Positions 1-8,514 are shown, counted from the stretch's first letter. The stretch is 64,000 nt of DNA from CAIYUC01 sp963682005 (GCA_963682005.1 OY820914.1:5201861-5265860); one strand, 5' to 3'. A program made the numbers and translations. Notes: generated from the sequence alone by a model not told the origin.

Positions 1-1
1 G

Positions 2-793
2 GCCGGTGTCTCCATCGACACTTCTGCCGGAAGGGAAAGCATCGTACTTCCTGCAAAGCCGGTGATGAAACCTTTCTTTACATTACAATCCGGCAAGCCG
101 GCGGCGATCAATCCTTCACCTGTAAGCAAATTCCAACCTGACTGGGTGCTGATGCTTTTCATGACATGTGCCATACTTCTGGCCTGGGTTCAGGTATTCT
201 ACTTCAAGAGATTCAGGCAGATCCTTGTCGCACCTTATTCCAAACGGTTTCTGAACCAGCTGACAAGGGACGGAAATCTGTTCACCGAGCGCATTTCTCT
301 TGTCCTGGCCATTGTTTATATAATCATTATTTCCCTGTTTCTCTATCAGCTGAATGCTACATTTGTACACGACAACTTTTACGATCTTGGCGGAATCCGG
401 CTTTACCTGGTCATCGTTTCAGGTCTCGTGATTTACTGGATAATGAAGATCGGTCTGATCAAACTCCTTGGAAATATCTTCAGAACTTCACAGCGGACGG
501 ACGAATATGTTTTAAATACCCTGATCATGATCATTCTGACCGGGTTATCGGCTTTACCATTTCTTATTTTAGCCATATATCTCAAGTCCGATTTTTTCCT
601 TTATGTCTGCCTGATAATTTTTTTATTGCTTCTTATTCTAAGGGTTGGCAGAGGCTTTCTGATCGGAATTTCCATTTCAAAATTTTCCTATTTGTTATTA
701 TTTGTGTATCTTTGCAGCCTTGAAATTCTGCCCCTGATCATTGTTGCCAAAATTATCTTACTCTATAGCAAACCTATGATCGTTGTATACTAA
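2..793 (+). CDS. DUF4271 integral membrane protein (5' end outside window)
   Basis: The reading frame is open to the left edge, so the true start probably lies upstream; the first in-window candidate is GTG at 62, followed by ATG at 65. The visible part has about six hydrophobic segments, beginning at residues 28-48 and 76-97 counted from base 62, with charged loops between, so it is a polytopic inner-membrane protein. The length, topology and position directly before hemD match the DUF4271 family of Bacteroidetes, whose function is unknown. The gap to hemD is about 30 nt on the same strand, suggesting co-transcription. The family call rests on context and hydropathy, not on a catalytic motif. 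Confidence 0.7.
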   Translation, partial: AGVSIDTSAGRESIVLPAKPVMKPFFTLQSGKPAAINPSPVSKFQPDWVLMLFMTCAILLAWVQVFYFKRFRQILVAPYSKRFLNQLTRDGNLFTERISLVLAIVYIIIISLFLYQLNATFVHDNFYDLGGIRLYLVIVSGLVIYWIMKIGLIKLLGNIFRTSQRTDEYVLNTLIMIILTGLSALPFLILAIYLKSDFFLYVCLIIFLLLLILRVGRGFLIGISISKFSYLLLFVYLCSLEILPLIIVAKIILLYSKPMIVVY

Positions 794-823
794 ACCTGGG
801 ATTATCAATAAAAATAATCAACC

Positions 824-1576
824 TTGAAAGTAAAACATATACTCATAACCCAGCCTAAACCGGTTGAATTTGAAAAAACCCCTTACGGGGAGCTGTCAAG
901 GAAATTCAATGTAAACATTTCTTTTCAGGAATTCATCAAAATAGAAGGTATCCAGGCCCGGGATTTCAGGAAAGACAGGATCAACATCCTGGATTATACT
1001 GCTGTAATCTTTACTTCCAAGAATGCTGTCGATCATTTCTTCAGGATATGCAAGGAAATGCGTGTTGAAGTGCCCGACACCATGAAGTACTTCAGCATTT
1101 CGGAATCAACTGCCTACTACCTTCAGAAATATGTTCAATACAGGAAGCGAAAAGTTTTTCACAGCAAAGAAAATTCAGCCAACCTGATCGAGCTTGTAAA
1201 AAAACATAAAACGGAAAAATTCCTGCTTCCCTGCTCTGATATACACAAGCAGGAAATACCAAAAATGCTGGATGACAATAAGGTAATTTATAAAAAAGCT
1301 GTCATATACAAGACCCTGGCCTGTGACCTGTCGGAAATTGACATTGAACATTTTGACATGCTCGTATTTTTCAGCCCGTCCGGTATTGCTTCCCTGAAGA
1401 AAAATTTCCCCAAATACAAGCAGAACAATACGATCATCGGTGCATTTGGTCCGACTACCGCCAAAGCTGTGAAAGATGCGGGTTTCGATCTGCATATCTC
1501 AGCTCCTTCACAAACAGCGACATCAATGACAATGGCCATCGAGCAGTTTCTCCAGAATGAGTTGAAGAAAAAATAA
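824..1576 (+). CDS. hemD: Uroporphyrinogen-III synthase
   Basis: This 250-residue cytosolic protein has the two-domain HemD fold pattern: an N-terminal half with 'AVIFTSKNAVDHFF' and a C-terminal half with 'MLVFFSPSGIASLKKNF' and 'GAFGPTTAKAVKDAG'. The enzyme closes hydroxymethylbilane to uroporphyrinogen III, with inversion of ring D, for haem and corrinoid synthesis. HemD sequences diverge strongly, so the call uses these blocks plus position between DUF4271 and rnpA, a common Bacteroidetes order. The start is TTG at 824; no better ATG precedes the conserved N-terminus 'MKVKHILITQPKP'. The stop lies one base before the rnpA start. Confidence 0.85.
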   Translation: MKVKHILITQPKPVEFEKTPYGELSRKFNVNISFQEFIKIEGIQARDFRKDRINILDYTAVIFTSKNAVDHFFRICKEMRVEVPDTMKYFSISESTAYYLQKYVQYRKRKVFHSKENSANLIELVKKHKTEKFLLPCSDIHKQEIPKMLDDNKVIYKKAVIYKTLACDLSEIDIEHFDMLVFFSPSGIASLKKNFPKYKQNNTIIGAFGPTTAKAVKDAGFDLHISAPSQTATSMTMAIEQFLQNELKKK

Positions 1577-1577
1577 T

Positions 1578-1970
1578 ATGAGGCAAACTTTCAGAAAGGA
1601 TGAAAGATTGCATGCTCAAAGTCTGATAAAGAATCTCTTTGATGAAGGGGATTCTTTTTTTGTGTTCCCGTTCAGGGTCACATACAAAAGATCAGATTTT
1701 GAATCCCAGTTCCCCCTGCAATTAATGATTTCAGTTCCCAAGCACAATTTCAAAAAGGCTGTGGACCGGAATCTTCTCAGGCGCAGGACCCGCGAAGCGT
1801 TCCGTTTGAATAAAGGGCTACTGTATGATTTTCTCGGCGAACACCATATAAAAGTCCTTGTCAACATTACCTATTCAGCAAAAGAAATACTGCCATACAG
1901 CACAATACAGGATAAAATAATTGTACTTTTACAGCGTTTAAAGGAAGAAAATGAAAAAACTCACGGGTAG
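1578..1970 (+). CDS. rnpA: Ribonuclease P protein component
   Basis: The 130-residue basic protein is the protein subunit of RNase P, which matures the 5' end of tRNAs together with the RNA subunit. The diagnostic RNR motif is present at residues 60-76, including 'DRNLLRRRTREAFR', preceded by the beta-sheet segment 'LMISVPKHNFKKAV'. The length is usual for the family. The ATG at 1578 follows the hemD stop by one base, and the 3' end overlaps yidD by 20 nt, so hemD, rnpA and yidD are probably translated from one message. The rnpA-yidD pairing is widespread in bacteria. Confidence 0.97.
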   Translation: MRQTFRKDERLHAQSLIKNLFDEGDSFFVFPFRVTYKRSDFESQFPLQLMISVPKHNFKKAVDRNLLRRRTREAFRLNKGLLYDFLGEHHIKVLVNITYSAKEILPYSTIQDKIIVLLQRLKEENEKTHG

Positions 1971-2172
1971 GATTTTCATTCTTCTGATCCGGTTTTACCA
2001 GGGAGCGATCTCTCCTTACCTGATGCCATCCTGCAGATATACGCCCAGTTGTTCTGAATATGGCATACTGGCAATTAAAAAATATGGACCATTCAAGGGA
2101 GGGTGGCTGACGATCAAACGGTTATCAAAGTGTCATCCCTGGGGAGGGAGCGGGTATGATCCGGTACCCTGA
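1951..2172 (+). CDS. yidD: Membrane protein insertion efficiency factor YidD
   Basis: This 73-residue protein has the full YidD signature: an amphipathic N-terminus 'FYQGAISPYLMPSCRY', conserved cysteines at residues 28, 34 and 61, and the C-terminal 'CHPWGGSGYDPVP'. YidD is a small membrane-associated protein that helps YidC-dependent insertion of inner-membrane proteins. It overlaps the end of rnpA by 20 nt, the usual arrangement. The TGA stop at 2170-2172 lies at the start of a short tandem array built on an 'AATGAACA'-like word. Confidence 0.97.
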   Translation: MKKLTGRIFILLIRFYQGAISPYLMPSCRYTPSCSEYGILAIKKYGPFKGGWLTIKRLSKCHPWGGSGYDPVP

Positions 2173-2208
2173 GCAATGCGTAATGAACAATGAACAATGA
2201 GCAATAAT
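2171..2208. repeat. Short tandem-word array after yidD stop
   Basis: The DNA from the yidD TGA stop onward is a degenerate array of the word AATGAACA / AATGAGCA (for example 'AATGAACAATGAACAATG'). It fills most of the 60-nt gap before the S41 protease gene. It belongs to the stop-codon-adjacent array class seen across this window. Confidence 0.7.
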
Positions 2209-2232
2209 CAGTGAAAAATTAATTGAGATTTT

Positions 2233-3954
2233 ATGAAAAGAATTGGCTGGGGTTTTCTGGTATTGTTGATATATATGGCAGGGATCGGGGTTTCGGCAGG
2301 ACAGGCTCCATCGAACAATGGGTTTGAGATATTGAAGAACCTGGATATATATTCCACCCTGATGAAGGAACTGAACCAGAACTACGTTGATGACATCAAC
2401 CCGGGTGAGCTTACCAAGACGGGGATCGATGCGATGCTTGAATCGCTCGATCCGTATACCAATTACATACCCGAATCAGAAATCGAGGATTACAAATTCA
2501 TCACCACCGGAGAATACGGCGGTATTGGCGCACTGATCCATCAGCAGGGAGACTATGTTGTTATTTCAGAGCCTTATGAAGGATCTCCTGCACAAAAAGG
2601 AGATCTTGAAGCTGGCGACAAGATCGTTGAGATCAATGGCCAGTCTGCGAAAGGAAAAAGCTATTCTGATGTCAGCGCCATCCTGAAAGGACAGGCAGGA
2701 ACATCCATCACCATGAAAATCCAGCGCGACGATCAGCCGAAGCTGATCGAGAAAACCCTTACACGGGAAATCATCAAAGTTGACAACATCCCCTATTCAG
2801 GGATTGTTGGAGATGACATCGGGTATGTAAAACTTAACGGATTTACACAGAATGCAGGACAGGAAGTCAAGCAGGCATTCCTGAAGCTAAAAGAGGGCCG
2901 CGACCTGAAGGGGATGATAATCGATATTCGGGGAAATGGCGGGGGGTTGCTTGATGAAGCGGTGAATATTGTCAACATTTTTGTTGATAAAGGGATGGAT
3001 GTCGTAACAACCAAAGGCAAGCTTCCGGACAAGAACAGGACCCACAGGACGATGAATCCACCTGTTGATCTGACTATTCCCCTGGTTATCCTTGTTGACA
3101 GGCAGAGTGCCTCTGCCAGTGAAATCCTATCGGGTGCCACGCAGGATCTTGACCGCGGAGTTATCATCGGTCAGCGTACGTTTGGCAAGGGGCTTGTACA
3201 GAATGTCGTTCCCCTGAGTTATAATTCACAACTGAAAGTCACCATTGCCAAATATTATATCCCTTCCGGGCGGTGCATCCAGGCCATCGATTATTCGCAT
3301 AAGAACAAGCAGGGTAACTTTACGGTTTACCCTGATTCACTGATCCGTGCTTTCAAGACTAAAAACGGGAGGGTTGTATATGAAGGACGCGGGATAAAGC
3401 CGGATATCCAGACACTGCCGGTGAAATACAGTAAAATTTCGTTAACGCTTTACACCAAATACCTGATTTTCGATTTTGCCACTAAATTTCACCGGGAGCA
3501 TGCTACCATCCCTCCCGCCGGTGTATTTGTGGTAACCGATTCGATCTTCAGTGATTTTCAGAAATACATCTCAGGCAAGAATTATGATTATGAAACCAAC
3601 AGTGAACTCGCGCTTGAAGATCTGAAAAAAGATGCAGAGAAGGAACATTATTTTGATGCGATCAAATCGGAATATGATGCGTTAAAGACCCAGATGGCCA
3701 ATGACAAGAAAGGAGATCTTCAAAAATTCAGGAAACAGATCGAAGATCTTTTAAGGGTTGAGATCGTGGGAAGGTATTACTATCAGAAAGGCAAGGTGCA
3801 ATCCTCCCTTGAAAATGACAAGGACCTGGCCGAAGCCATAAAGACTTTGAAAGACAACGAACTATACAAGTCGGTTCTTGCCGGAACATATAAGCAGACT
3901 GTTGTTCCTCCTGAGGATGATGAGCCTGCTGACCTTGACACAGGTAATAATTAA
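2233..3954 (+). CDS. S41 family carboxy-terminal processing peptidase
   Basis: The 573-residue exported serine protease belongs to the CtpA/Prc (tail-specific) group. Residues 1-23 are a signal peptide. A PDZ domain covers about 80-165 ('GGIGALIHQQGDYVVI', 'SPAQKGDLEAGDKIVEING'). The S41 catalytic domain follows, with 'RQSASASEILSG' placing the nucleophile at Ser294 and 'RTFGKGLVQ' placing the general-base Lys at 319, the 25-residue spacing typical of the family. A C-terminal region of about 190 residues is helical and charged and ends in an acidic tail. It probably acts in the periplasm or at the outer membrane on C-termini of envelope proteins. It lies 60 nt after yidD and 14 nt before cdd on the same strand. 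Confidence 0.93.
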   Translation: MKRIGWGFLVLLIYMAGIGVSAGQAPSNNGFEILKNLDIYSTLMKELNQNYVDDINPGELTKTGIDAMLESLDPYTNYIPESEIEDYKFITTGEYGGIGALIHQQGDYVVISEPYEGSPAQKGDLEAGDKIVEINGQSAKGKSYSDVSAILKGQAGTSITMKIQRDDQPKLIEKTLTREIIKVDNIPYSGIVGDDIGYVKLNGFTQNAGQEVKQAFLKLKEGRDLKGMIIDIRGNGGGLLDEAVNIVNIFVDKGMDVVTTKGKLPDKNRTHRTMNPPVDLTIPLVILVDRQSASASEILSGATQDLDRGVIIGQRTFGKGLVQNVVPLSYNSQLKVTIAKYYIPSGRCIQAIDYSHKNKQGNFTVYPDSLIRAFKTKNGRVVYEGRGIKPDIQTLPVKYSKISLTLYTKYLIFDFATKFHREHATIPPAGVFVVTDSIFSDFQKYISGKNYDYETNSELALEDLKKDAEKEHYFDAIKSEYDALKTQMANDKKGDLQKFRKQIEDLLRVEIVGRYYYQKGKVQSSLENDKDLAEAIKTLKDNELYKSVLAGTYKQTVVPPEDDEPADLDTGNN

Positions 3955-3968
3955 CGAATTCAACTTAA

Positions 3969-4457
3969 ATGGAAAAGATCAATCTTACCACCACATATAT
4001 TGAATTCGATTCTCCGGGAGAACTGCCGGCTGAACAACAAGATCTGCTTCAGCAAGCAAGGCTGGCGATGAAGACTTCGTATTCCCCCTATTCGAAATAC
4101 AAAGTAGGGGCGGCCGTTCTTCTTGAAAATGGCAGGATATTCACCGGCAGCAACCAGGAAAACATCGCGTTTCCTTCTGGCCTGTGTGCAGAGCGTGTAG
4201 CAGTTTTTACGGCTGCAGCTGCAGATCCGGATACCCCGATCAGGGCCATCGCCATCACTTCACGATCCGAGGAATTCCCCGTTAAATCGCCTGTTTCACC
4301 ATGCGGTGCCTGCCGGCAGGTACTGATCGAATATGAGATCAGGAACAAGCACAAAATAACGCTAATCCTGATGGGAGAGACCGGCAAAGTGCGGGTGATC
4401 GAGGGCATCGACACGATATTGCCAATGTATTTCCAGGAAGACGGACTAAGTAAATGA
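3969..4457 (+). CDS. cdd: Cytidine deaminase
   Basis: The 162-residue enzyme deaminates cytidine and deoxycytidine to uridine forms in pyrimidine salvage. Zinc ligands and the catalytic acid are visible: Cys73 and Glu75 in 'GLCAERVAVF', and Cys112 and Cys115 in 'SPCGACRQ'. The substrate loop 'SYSPYSKYKVGAAV' is also present. Three Cys ligands mark the short homotetrameric type. The gene starts 14 nt after the S41 protease. Its TGA stop merges into an AT-rich repeat whose word also occurs at the end of the 101-residue gene at 40735. Confidence 0.96.
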   Translation: MEKINLTTTYIEFDSPGELPAEQQDLLQQARLAMKTSYSPYSKYKVGAAVLLENGRIFTGSNQENIAFPSGLCAERVAVFTAAAADPDTPIRAIAITSRSEEFPVKSPVSPCGACRQVLIEYEIRNKHKITLILMGETGKVRVIEGIDTILPMYFQEDGLSK

Positions 4458-4496
4458 AAAATTGAGAATTAAAAATGAAGAATGATGATGGGAAGG
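4455..4496. repeat. AT-rich repeat word spanning cdd stop and the ChaN-like gene upstream region
   Basis: From the cdd stop the sequence reads as a variant of 'AATTAAAAATGAAGAATGAT'. Nearly the same string, on the opposite strand, forms the 3' end of the 101-residue gene near 40735-40765. It is another gene-end repeat. The apparent N-terminal Met-Met-Met of the following gene would be read from it, which argues for a later start there. Confidence 0.55.
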
Positions 4497-4520
4497 AATT
4501 CGGAAGTGGGTTATCGTAAG

Positions 4521-5510
4521 ATGAAAGGTCTCTTTGGAAAAGCTATATTTCTGATGCTTTTTTCGGGTTTTATCATGATTGTCATGACGGCGTTCAGGAT
4601 GGATAAGCCGGCATACAGGATTTTCAATGCAAAGGGGAGATCAGTGGATTACCAGGACCTGCTGGATGAAGCAAAGAAATCGGATGTGATCTTCTTTGGT
4701 GAAGATCATTATAACCCTATTTGTCATTGGCTTGAGCTTGAATTGACAAAAGATCTTTATAAAATAAAAAAGAAAAACCTGATCGTTGGCGCCGAGATGT
4801 TTGAAACAGATAACCAGCTATTGTTGAATGAGTACCTGTCAAAGATGATCCGGAAAAAGGATTTCGAGGCAGAAGCAAAGTTGTGGCCGAATTACCGGAC
4901 GGACTATGCCCCGATTGTTGATTTTGCAAGGGAGAACGGCATAAAATTCATTGCAACGAATGTACCCCGGAGGTTTGCTGCTGTTGTCAATTTGAAAGGA
5001 TTTGAAGGACTCGACAGCATCATGGCCAATGAACGCGGGCTGATTGCAGCCTTACCCATCAAATATGACCCTGACCTGGATTGTTATAAAAAGATGAAGG
5101 AAATGATGGGCAAGGAAGGATCTGCTATGCATATGAGTGATAACCTGCCGAAAGCACAGGCGCTGAAAGATGCAACGATGGGATGGTTTATCTTTAAAAA
5201 CCTCCAGATCGGCCAGACTTTTCTTCACTTTAATGGCAGCTACCACAGCGAAGGCCATCAGGGGATCGTATGGTACCTGAATGAATATAACAAACGCACC
5301 TCCACGCCTTTAAGGATAATGACCATTGCAACTGCTGAGCAGGATACGATTGACGAGCTTTCCAAAGAGAACCTCGGCAAAGCAGATTTCATCCTGTCCA
5401 TCCCCTCCGATATGACAAAAACGATGGCAGGTTCGGGTGAATCATCATCCTCTGCCAAATCACCCGGGATGCCGAAGGTGATGAAAGCAGACAGCGCCAT
5501 GCGGAAATAG
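4521..5510 (+). CDS. ChaN-like haem-binding uptake / Tiki superfamily protein
   Basis: The frame opens at ATG 4482, but that stretch is repeat-derived. ATG 4521 gives a clean N-terminus 'MKGLFGKAIFLMLFSGF', a signal anchor or signal peptide, and leaves about 329 residues. The body has the ChaN/DUF399 hallmarks: 'VIFFGEDHYNPICHWLEL' near the N-terminus (GExH-type motif) and 'FLHFNGSYHSEGHQGI' near the C-terminus. Campylobacter ChaN binds haem, and the wider Tiki/EreA/PrgY fold includes metalloproteases; which activity applies here cannot be told. No lipobox cysteine follows the hydrophobic segment. The C-terminus is rich in Ser, Lys and Met and of low complexity. Confidence 0.82.
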   Translation: MKGLFGKAIFLMLFSGFIMIVMTAFRMDKPAYRIFNAKGRSVDYQDLLDEAKKSDVIFFGEDHYNPICHWLELELTKDLYKIKKKNLIVGAEMFETDNQLLLNEYLSKMIRKKDFEAEAKLWPNYRTDYAPIVDFARENGIKFIATNVPRRFAAVVNLKGFEGLDSIMANERGLIAALPIKYDPDLDCYKKMKEMMGKEGSAMHMSDNLPKAQALKDATMGWFIFKNLQIGQTFLHFNGSYHSEGHQGIVWYLNEYNKRTSTPLRIMTIATAEQDTIDELSKENLGKADFILSIPSDMTKTMAGSGESSSSAKSPGMPKVMKADSAMRK

Positions 5511-5521
5511 AGGAAGTTTTA

Positions 5522-5563
5522 CCTCATCCCCCACCCCTTCTCCTGAAGGAGAAGGGGTGGGTC
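5522..5563. repeat. Palindromic repeat, left arm of DUF559 bracket
   Basis: The core CCCCTTCTCC-TGAA-GGAGAAGGGG is a strong hairpin. Its reverse complement, with the flanking GTGGGGGATGAGG, matches the copy at 6033-6072 over about 38 bp with two or three differences. The two copies are therefore inverted around the DUF559 gene. Confidence 0.85.
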
Positions 5564-5567
5564 AGAA

Positions 5568-5962
5568 TCATATTCCTTTTGTTAAGGCTGATGCGATTTT
5601 TGATAGTACATTGTTTAATGATAACAGGACCTCCTCATTTGTGAACCGGATTATTGTTAATCCAAGCCGGTCGAGTTCTGCAGTCCGGTTCTGATCATGT
5701 TCTTTAACCTCTTTATTGTTATGGATACCACCATCCAATTCAATGACCAATCTTTTTTCATGGCAATAAAATCCGCGATAAACCATTTCAAAGGGTGTTG
5801 CCTACGAAATTTAAAGCCCAATAATTTCCGGTTTTTTAGTTCATCCCATAAAACCCTCTCCGCTTCAGTCATACCTTTTCTCAAATCTGAGGCTTTGGCA
5901 TAGGTATGATGTTCCGCTTTAAGATGTAACAAATATTCTCTTGTCCTTTTCAGATAAACCAT
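5568..5962 (-). pseudogene. DUF559 (Vsr-like) endonuclease, broken by one frameshift
   Basis: Two overlapping - strand frames together encode one DUF559 protein of about 131 residues. The upstream frame (start 5962) gives 'MTEAERVLWDELKNRK' and 'FKFRRQHPLKWFIADF'. The downstream frame then gives 'FYCHEKRLVIELDGGIH' and 'RLGLTIIRFTNEEVL'. DUF559 is a PD-(D/E)xK/Vsr-type nuclease-like fold in which the 'DF-Y/C...VIELDG.H' strand carries the acidic active-site residues. Adding one T to the T-run near 5774 would restore 'IADFYCHEKRLVIELDGG', so a single-base deletion (or assembly error) explains the break. The gene is bracketed by inverted copies of one palindromic repeat, which suggests a mobile cassette. 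Confidence 0.8.
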
Positions 5963-6032
5963 AATGCAAGTTACAATCTATTCAGTAAAACTCAGAATAA
6001 AAAGTTCAACGTCAGAAATCAAGACATAGGTC

Positions 6033-6072
6033 TCCCCTTCTCCTTCAGGAGAAGGGGTTGGGGGTTGAGGTG
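6033..6072. repeat. Palindromic repeat, right arm of DUF559 bracket
   Basis: This is the inverted partner of 5522-5563, with the same CCCCTTCTCC-TTCA-GGAGAAGGGG hairpin followed by TTGGGGGTTGAGGT. It is immediately followed by a cluster of a different palindrome (TTCCCGC...GCGGGAA), so two repeat families are stacked here. Confidence 0.85.
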
Positions 6073-6088
6073 CAAAAGTGGGGGTTGA

Positions 6089-6178
6089 GATTCCCGCGTT
6101 CGCGGGAATGACGGTTGAAGGTTCCTGCTTTCGCGGGAATGAGGGTTGAGGGTTCCCGCTTTCGCGGGAATGACGATC
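6089..6178. repeat. Cluster of three REP-like palindromes (TTCCCGC-TTTC-GCGGGAA)
   Basis: Three copies lie at 6091-6108, 6122-6139 and 6153-6170, each followed by ATGA (ATGACG at the first and third copies) and spaced about 31 nt apart. Other copies lie at 14080-14097, 18370-18387 (inside the M1 peptidase gene) and, in the other orientation, about 41976-41997. This looks like a REP-type extragenic palindrome family; when read through, it encodes 'VIPAKAG'-like peptides. Confidence 0.9.
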
Positions 6179-6203
6179 ATGAATATTTGTGAGTTCTTTT
6201 TGG

Positions 6204-6605
6204 TTATACAAACGTAAAATACGCGTTGATCAGAAAGTTCCAGAGGGTGACGATGATCGTTGCGATGAGCTTGGCCAGGTAGAAGTTCATCTTGAACTTT
6301 CCGGAAAGAATGAAGATGATGAGGCTGTTGATCCCGAGACCGATCAGGGCGATCATAAAGAAACGGGTAAATTCGCCGGCCACATCGGGATTCTGGGAAT
6401 GAAAAGTCCACAGTCGGTTAAATATATAATTCGTGGTGGCCGCGGTGGTGAACCCGATTGCATTTGCGACATATTTCTGTATCTTGACGATCTCCTTGAA
6501 AAGGTAAGTGATACCGAAATCCACAAAGACACCCGAAAATCCTACCATGCAGAATTTCACGAATTTGAAAAGGAAGGCTTTGTCGACAATAGATGAAAAG
6601 TCCAT
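6204..6605 (-). CDS. GtrA-like membrane protein
   Basis: The 133-residue protein has four predicted membrane helices and the GtrA signature 'FVKFCMVGFSGVFVDFGITY', followed by 'NAIGFTTAATTNYIFNRLWTF'. GtrA/DPMS-type proteins are small flippase-like or accessory proteins for polyprenyl-linked sugars in cell-surface glycosylation. The length is typical. It starts 8 nt after the stop of the M28-PDZ gene transcribed the same way, but no glycosyltransferase lies beside it, so its partner is unknown. Confidence 0.88.
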   Translation of the reverse strand: MDFSSIVDKAFLFKFVKFCMVGFSGVFVDFGITYLFKEIVKIQKYVANAIGFTTAATTNYIFNRLWTFHSQNPDVAGEFTRFFMIALIGLGINSLIIFILSGKFKMNFYLAKLIATIIVTLWNFLINAYFTFV

Positions 6606-6613
6606 AGGCTGAT

Positions 6614-8401
6614 CTAAAGTTGAATAATGAGAATCTCTGTTTTCCCGTTCCGGATCACTTCAACGCTGATGGTCTGACCGGCTTTCAGCTTACCCAGGCG
6701 GGACATATACTCGTAGATATTCTCTACTTTCATCCCGTTCACCGATGTAATGATATCTCCTTTTTTCATCCCGCCATGGTCGGCCGGTCCTCCTTTGGTG
6801 ACGCCGTCAACCCGCAAGCCTTTTGTTTCTGAACCGGCAAAATCGGGCATGATGCCCAGGGTCACTTTCAGCCTTCTCCCGCTTTTATTGTAACCCTCCT
6901 TTTTTCCCGCTTCGCGGAACGTGAGGTCATGCGACATATTGTCAATATTGAGGATCAGATTGGCTGCAAAATTCCCGATCTGTTTTTCGTGGTCATAATC
7001 AATTCGTTCAGGTCTGTCAAACGGTGTATGATAATCCATGTGAACCCCCGTGGTGAAAAAGAAGACCGGTATGTTTGAAGAATAGAAAGCTGCATGATCC
7101 GACGGCCCGAACCCTTCCGGTGAGTGTGTAACCGTAAAGGGAAGTCCCTTTTCATAGATCTGTATCAATGAATCTGATTCCAGCGATGTGCCTGTCCCGC
7201 TGATGGAGATTGAGTTCTTCTCCTTGTCAAAACGACCAATCATGTCAAAATTGAACATCGCCTTGATCTTCTTAACATCCACGACCGGGTGATCCATAAA
7301 ATATTTCGACCCGAGGAGACCCATTTCTTCTCCGGTGAAACTCACAAATATGATGCTTCGTTTAAGTTGTTGCTTCATGGAAGCGAATTTTCCTGCCAGT
7401 TCGATCACCATGGCTGTTCCTGAAGCGTTGTCATCAGCACCATTGTGAACTGCAACGGTATCGGGCATTCGTGAACCGGTTGTCGGGCCGCCTAATCCAA
7501 GATGGTCATAATGCCCACCAATCACAAGGAATTCATCCTTCAGAACAGGATCGTTGCCTTCAATCATTCCGATCACATTTTCAGTCCTGGCTTTTTTCTG
7601 TATGAGTTCTGCTGTACCATGAACGGAAACCGGAATCATGAACGATTTTGGCTGCCGTGTCCTGTTCAGCACTTTTTCAAGTGAATCCAGCCTGTAACCT
7701 GAAGCCTGGAGCATCAAATCAGCAGCGTTCTTCCGGATGTTTATCACGGGGATGCCGGCCGTGACTTCATTGTTCTCGGAGTGCAGGGTTATCAATTTGT
7801 CGTCCTTGTCCATTGCAACAGGTGTTACAACAAGCACACCGGCTGCGCCATGATCTTTGGCCGTAAGGACTTTGCCCCTGATCTCGCTGAACGGGATGAA
7901 TTTGCTGTCGTTGTTATCCAGTTCCGGATCTCCGCGGAAGATCATCACCCATTTTCCGTTCACATCCACACCATCGTAATCCTTCCATTTAAGACTATCG
8001 ATATCAATATCAAACCCGTAACCTGCAAAGACCACCGGAGCTGACAAATCTGCATTTGCAGAGAAAACCAGCGGCGTGAAATCTTTTTTCAGCTCTCCAT
8101 CAAACCCCGGGAATTTAATTGCATTTTTCTGGCCCAGCGTGACATCCGTCACTATCTCAAAATATTGAAAACCGTTTTCCGCCATCAGTTTCAACCCTGC
8201 AGCTTTGAACTGGTTGCGGATGTAGGATGCTGCCAGGTCTCCTTCGGGCGTTCCGGGTTTCCGGCCTTTTAGTGAATCAGAAGCAAGGTAATAAATATCC
8301 GCTTTCAGATCTTTAGAACTAATTTCTGAGCTACGTTGTGAAAACAGATAAGAACTGAACAGGGAAAACACTATCAACAGAGAAAGTTTCGCGGTTTTCA
8401 T
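6614..8401 (-). CDS. Exported M28 family aminopeptidase with PA and PDZ domains
   Basis: The 595-residue zinc peptidase starts with a signal peptide (residues 1-21). A protease-associated domain lies around 100-240. The M28 catalytic domain carries all expected residues: His297 ('GGHYDHLG'), Asp323 ('NGADDNASG'), Glu358/Glu359 ('FTGEEMGLLG'), Asp386 ('NFDMIG') and His458 ('MDYHTPFD'). A C-terminal PDZ domain covers about 515-590 ('GLRVDGVTKGGPADHGGMKKGDII'-type region). Proteins of this build are periplasmic or outer-membrane aminopeptidases. It is followed 8 nt later by gtrA on the same strand. The upstream gap contains a CCTAATTGA word repeat. Confidence 0.92.
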   Translation of the reverse strand: MKTAKLSLLIVFSLFSSYLFSQRSSEISSKDLKADIYYLASDSLKGRKPGTPEGDLAASYIRNQFKAAGLKLMAENGFQYFEIVTDVTLGQKNAIKFPGFDGELKKDFTPLVFSANADLSAPVVFAGYGFDIDIDSLKWKDYDGVDVNGKWVMIFRGDPELDNNDSKFIPFSEIRGKVLTAKDHGAAGVLVVTPVAMDKDDKLITLHSENNEVTAGIPVINIRKNAADLMLQASGYRLDSLEKVLNRTRQPKSFMIPVSVHGTAELIQKKARTENVIGMIEGNDPVLKDEFLVIGGHYDHLGLGGPTTGSRMPDTVAVHNGADDNASGTAMVIELAGKFASMKQQLKRSIIFVSFTGEEMGLLGSKYFMDHPVVDVKKIKAMFNFDMIGRFDKEKNSISISGTGTSLESDSLIQIYEKGLPFTVTHSPEGFGPSDHAAFYSSNIPVFFFTTGVHMDYHTPFDRPERIDYDHEKQIGNFAANLILNIDNMSHDLTFREAGKKEGYNKSGRRLKVTLGIMPDFAGSETKGLRVDGVTKGGPADHGGMKKGDIITSVNGMKVENIYEYMSRLGKLKAGQTISVEVIRNGKTEILIIQL

Positions 8402-8416
8402 TTTTATTCTTTTAAT

Positions 8417-8514
8417 TACTCTATTTAACCTAATTGACCTAATTGATCTAAAAAATTCAAAATTATTTTAGAAGTTAGTGTAATTAGAAATTAGAAATTC
8501 AATCAGTCTAATTA
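8417..8514. repeat. Degenerate CCTAATTGA / AATTAGAA word array
   Basis: The gap between the M28-PDZ gene and mnmA holds 'CCTAATTGACCTAATTGATC' and, nearer mnmA, 'AATTAGAAATTAGAAATTC'. No gene is visible. It fits the class of short locus-specific word arrays in this window. Confidence 0.6.
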
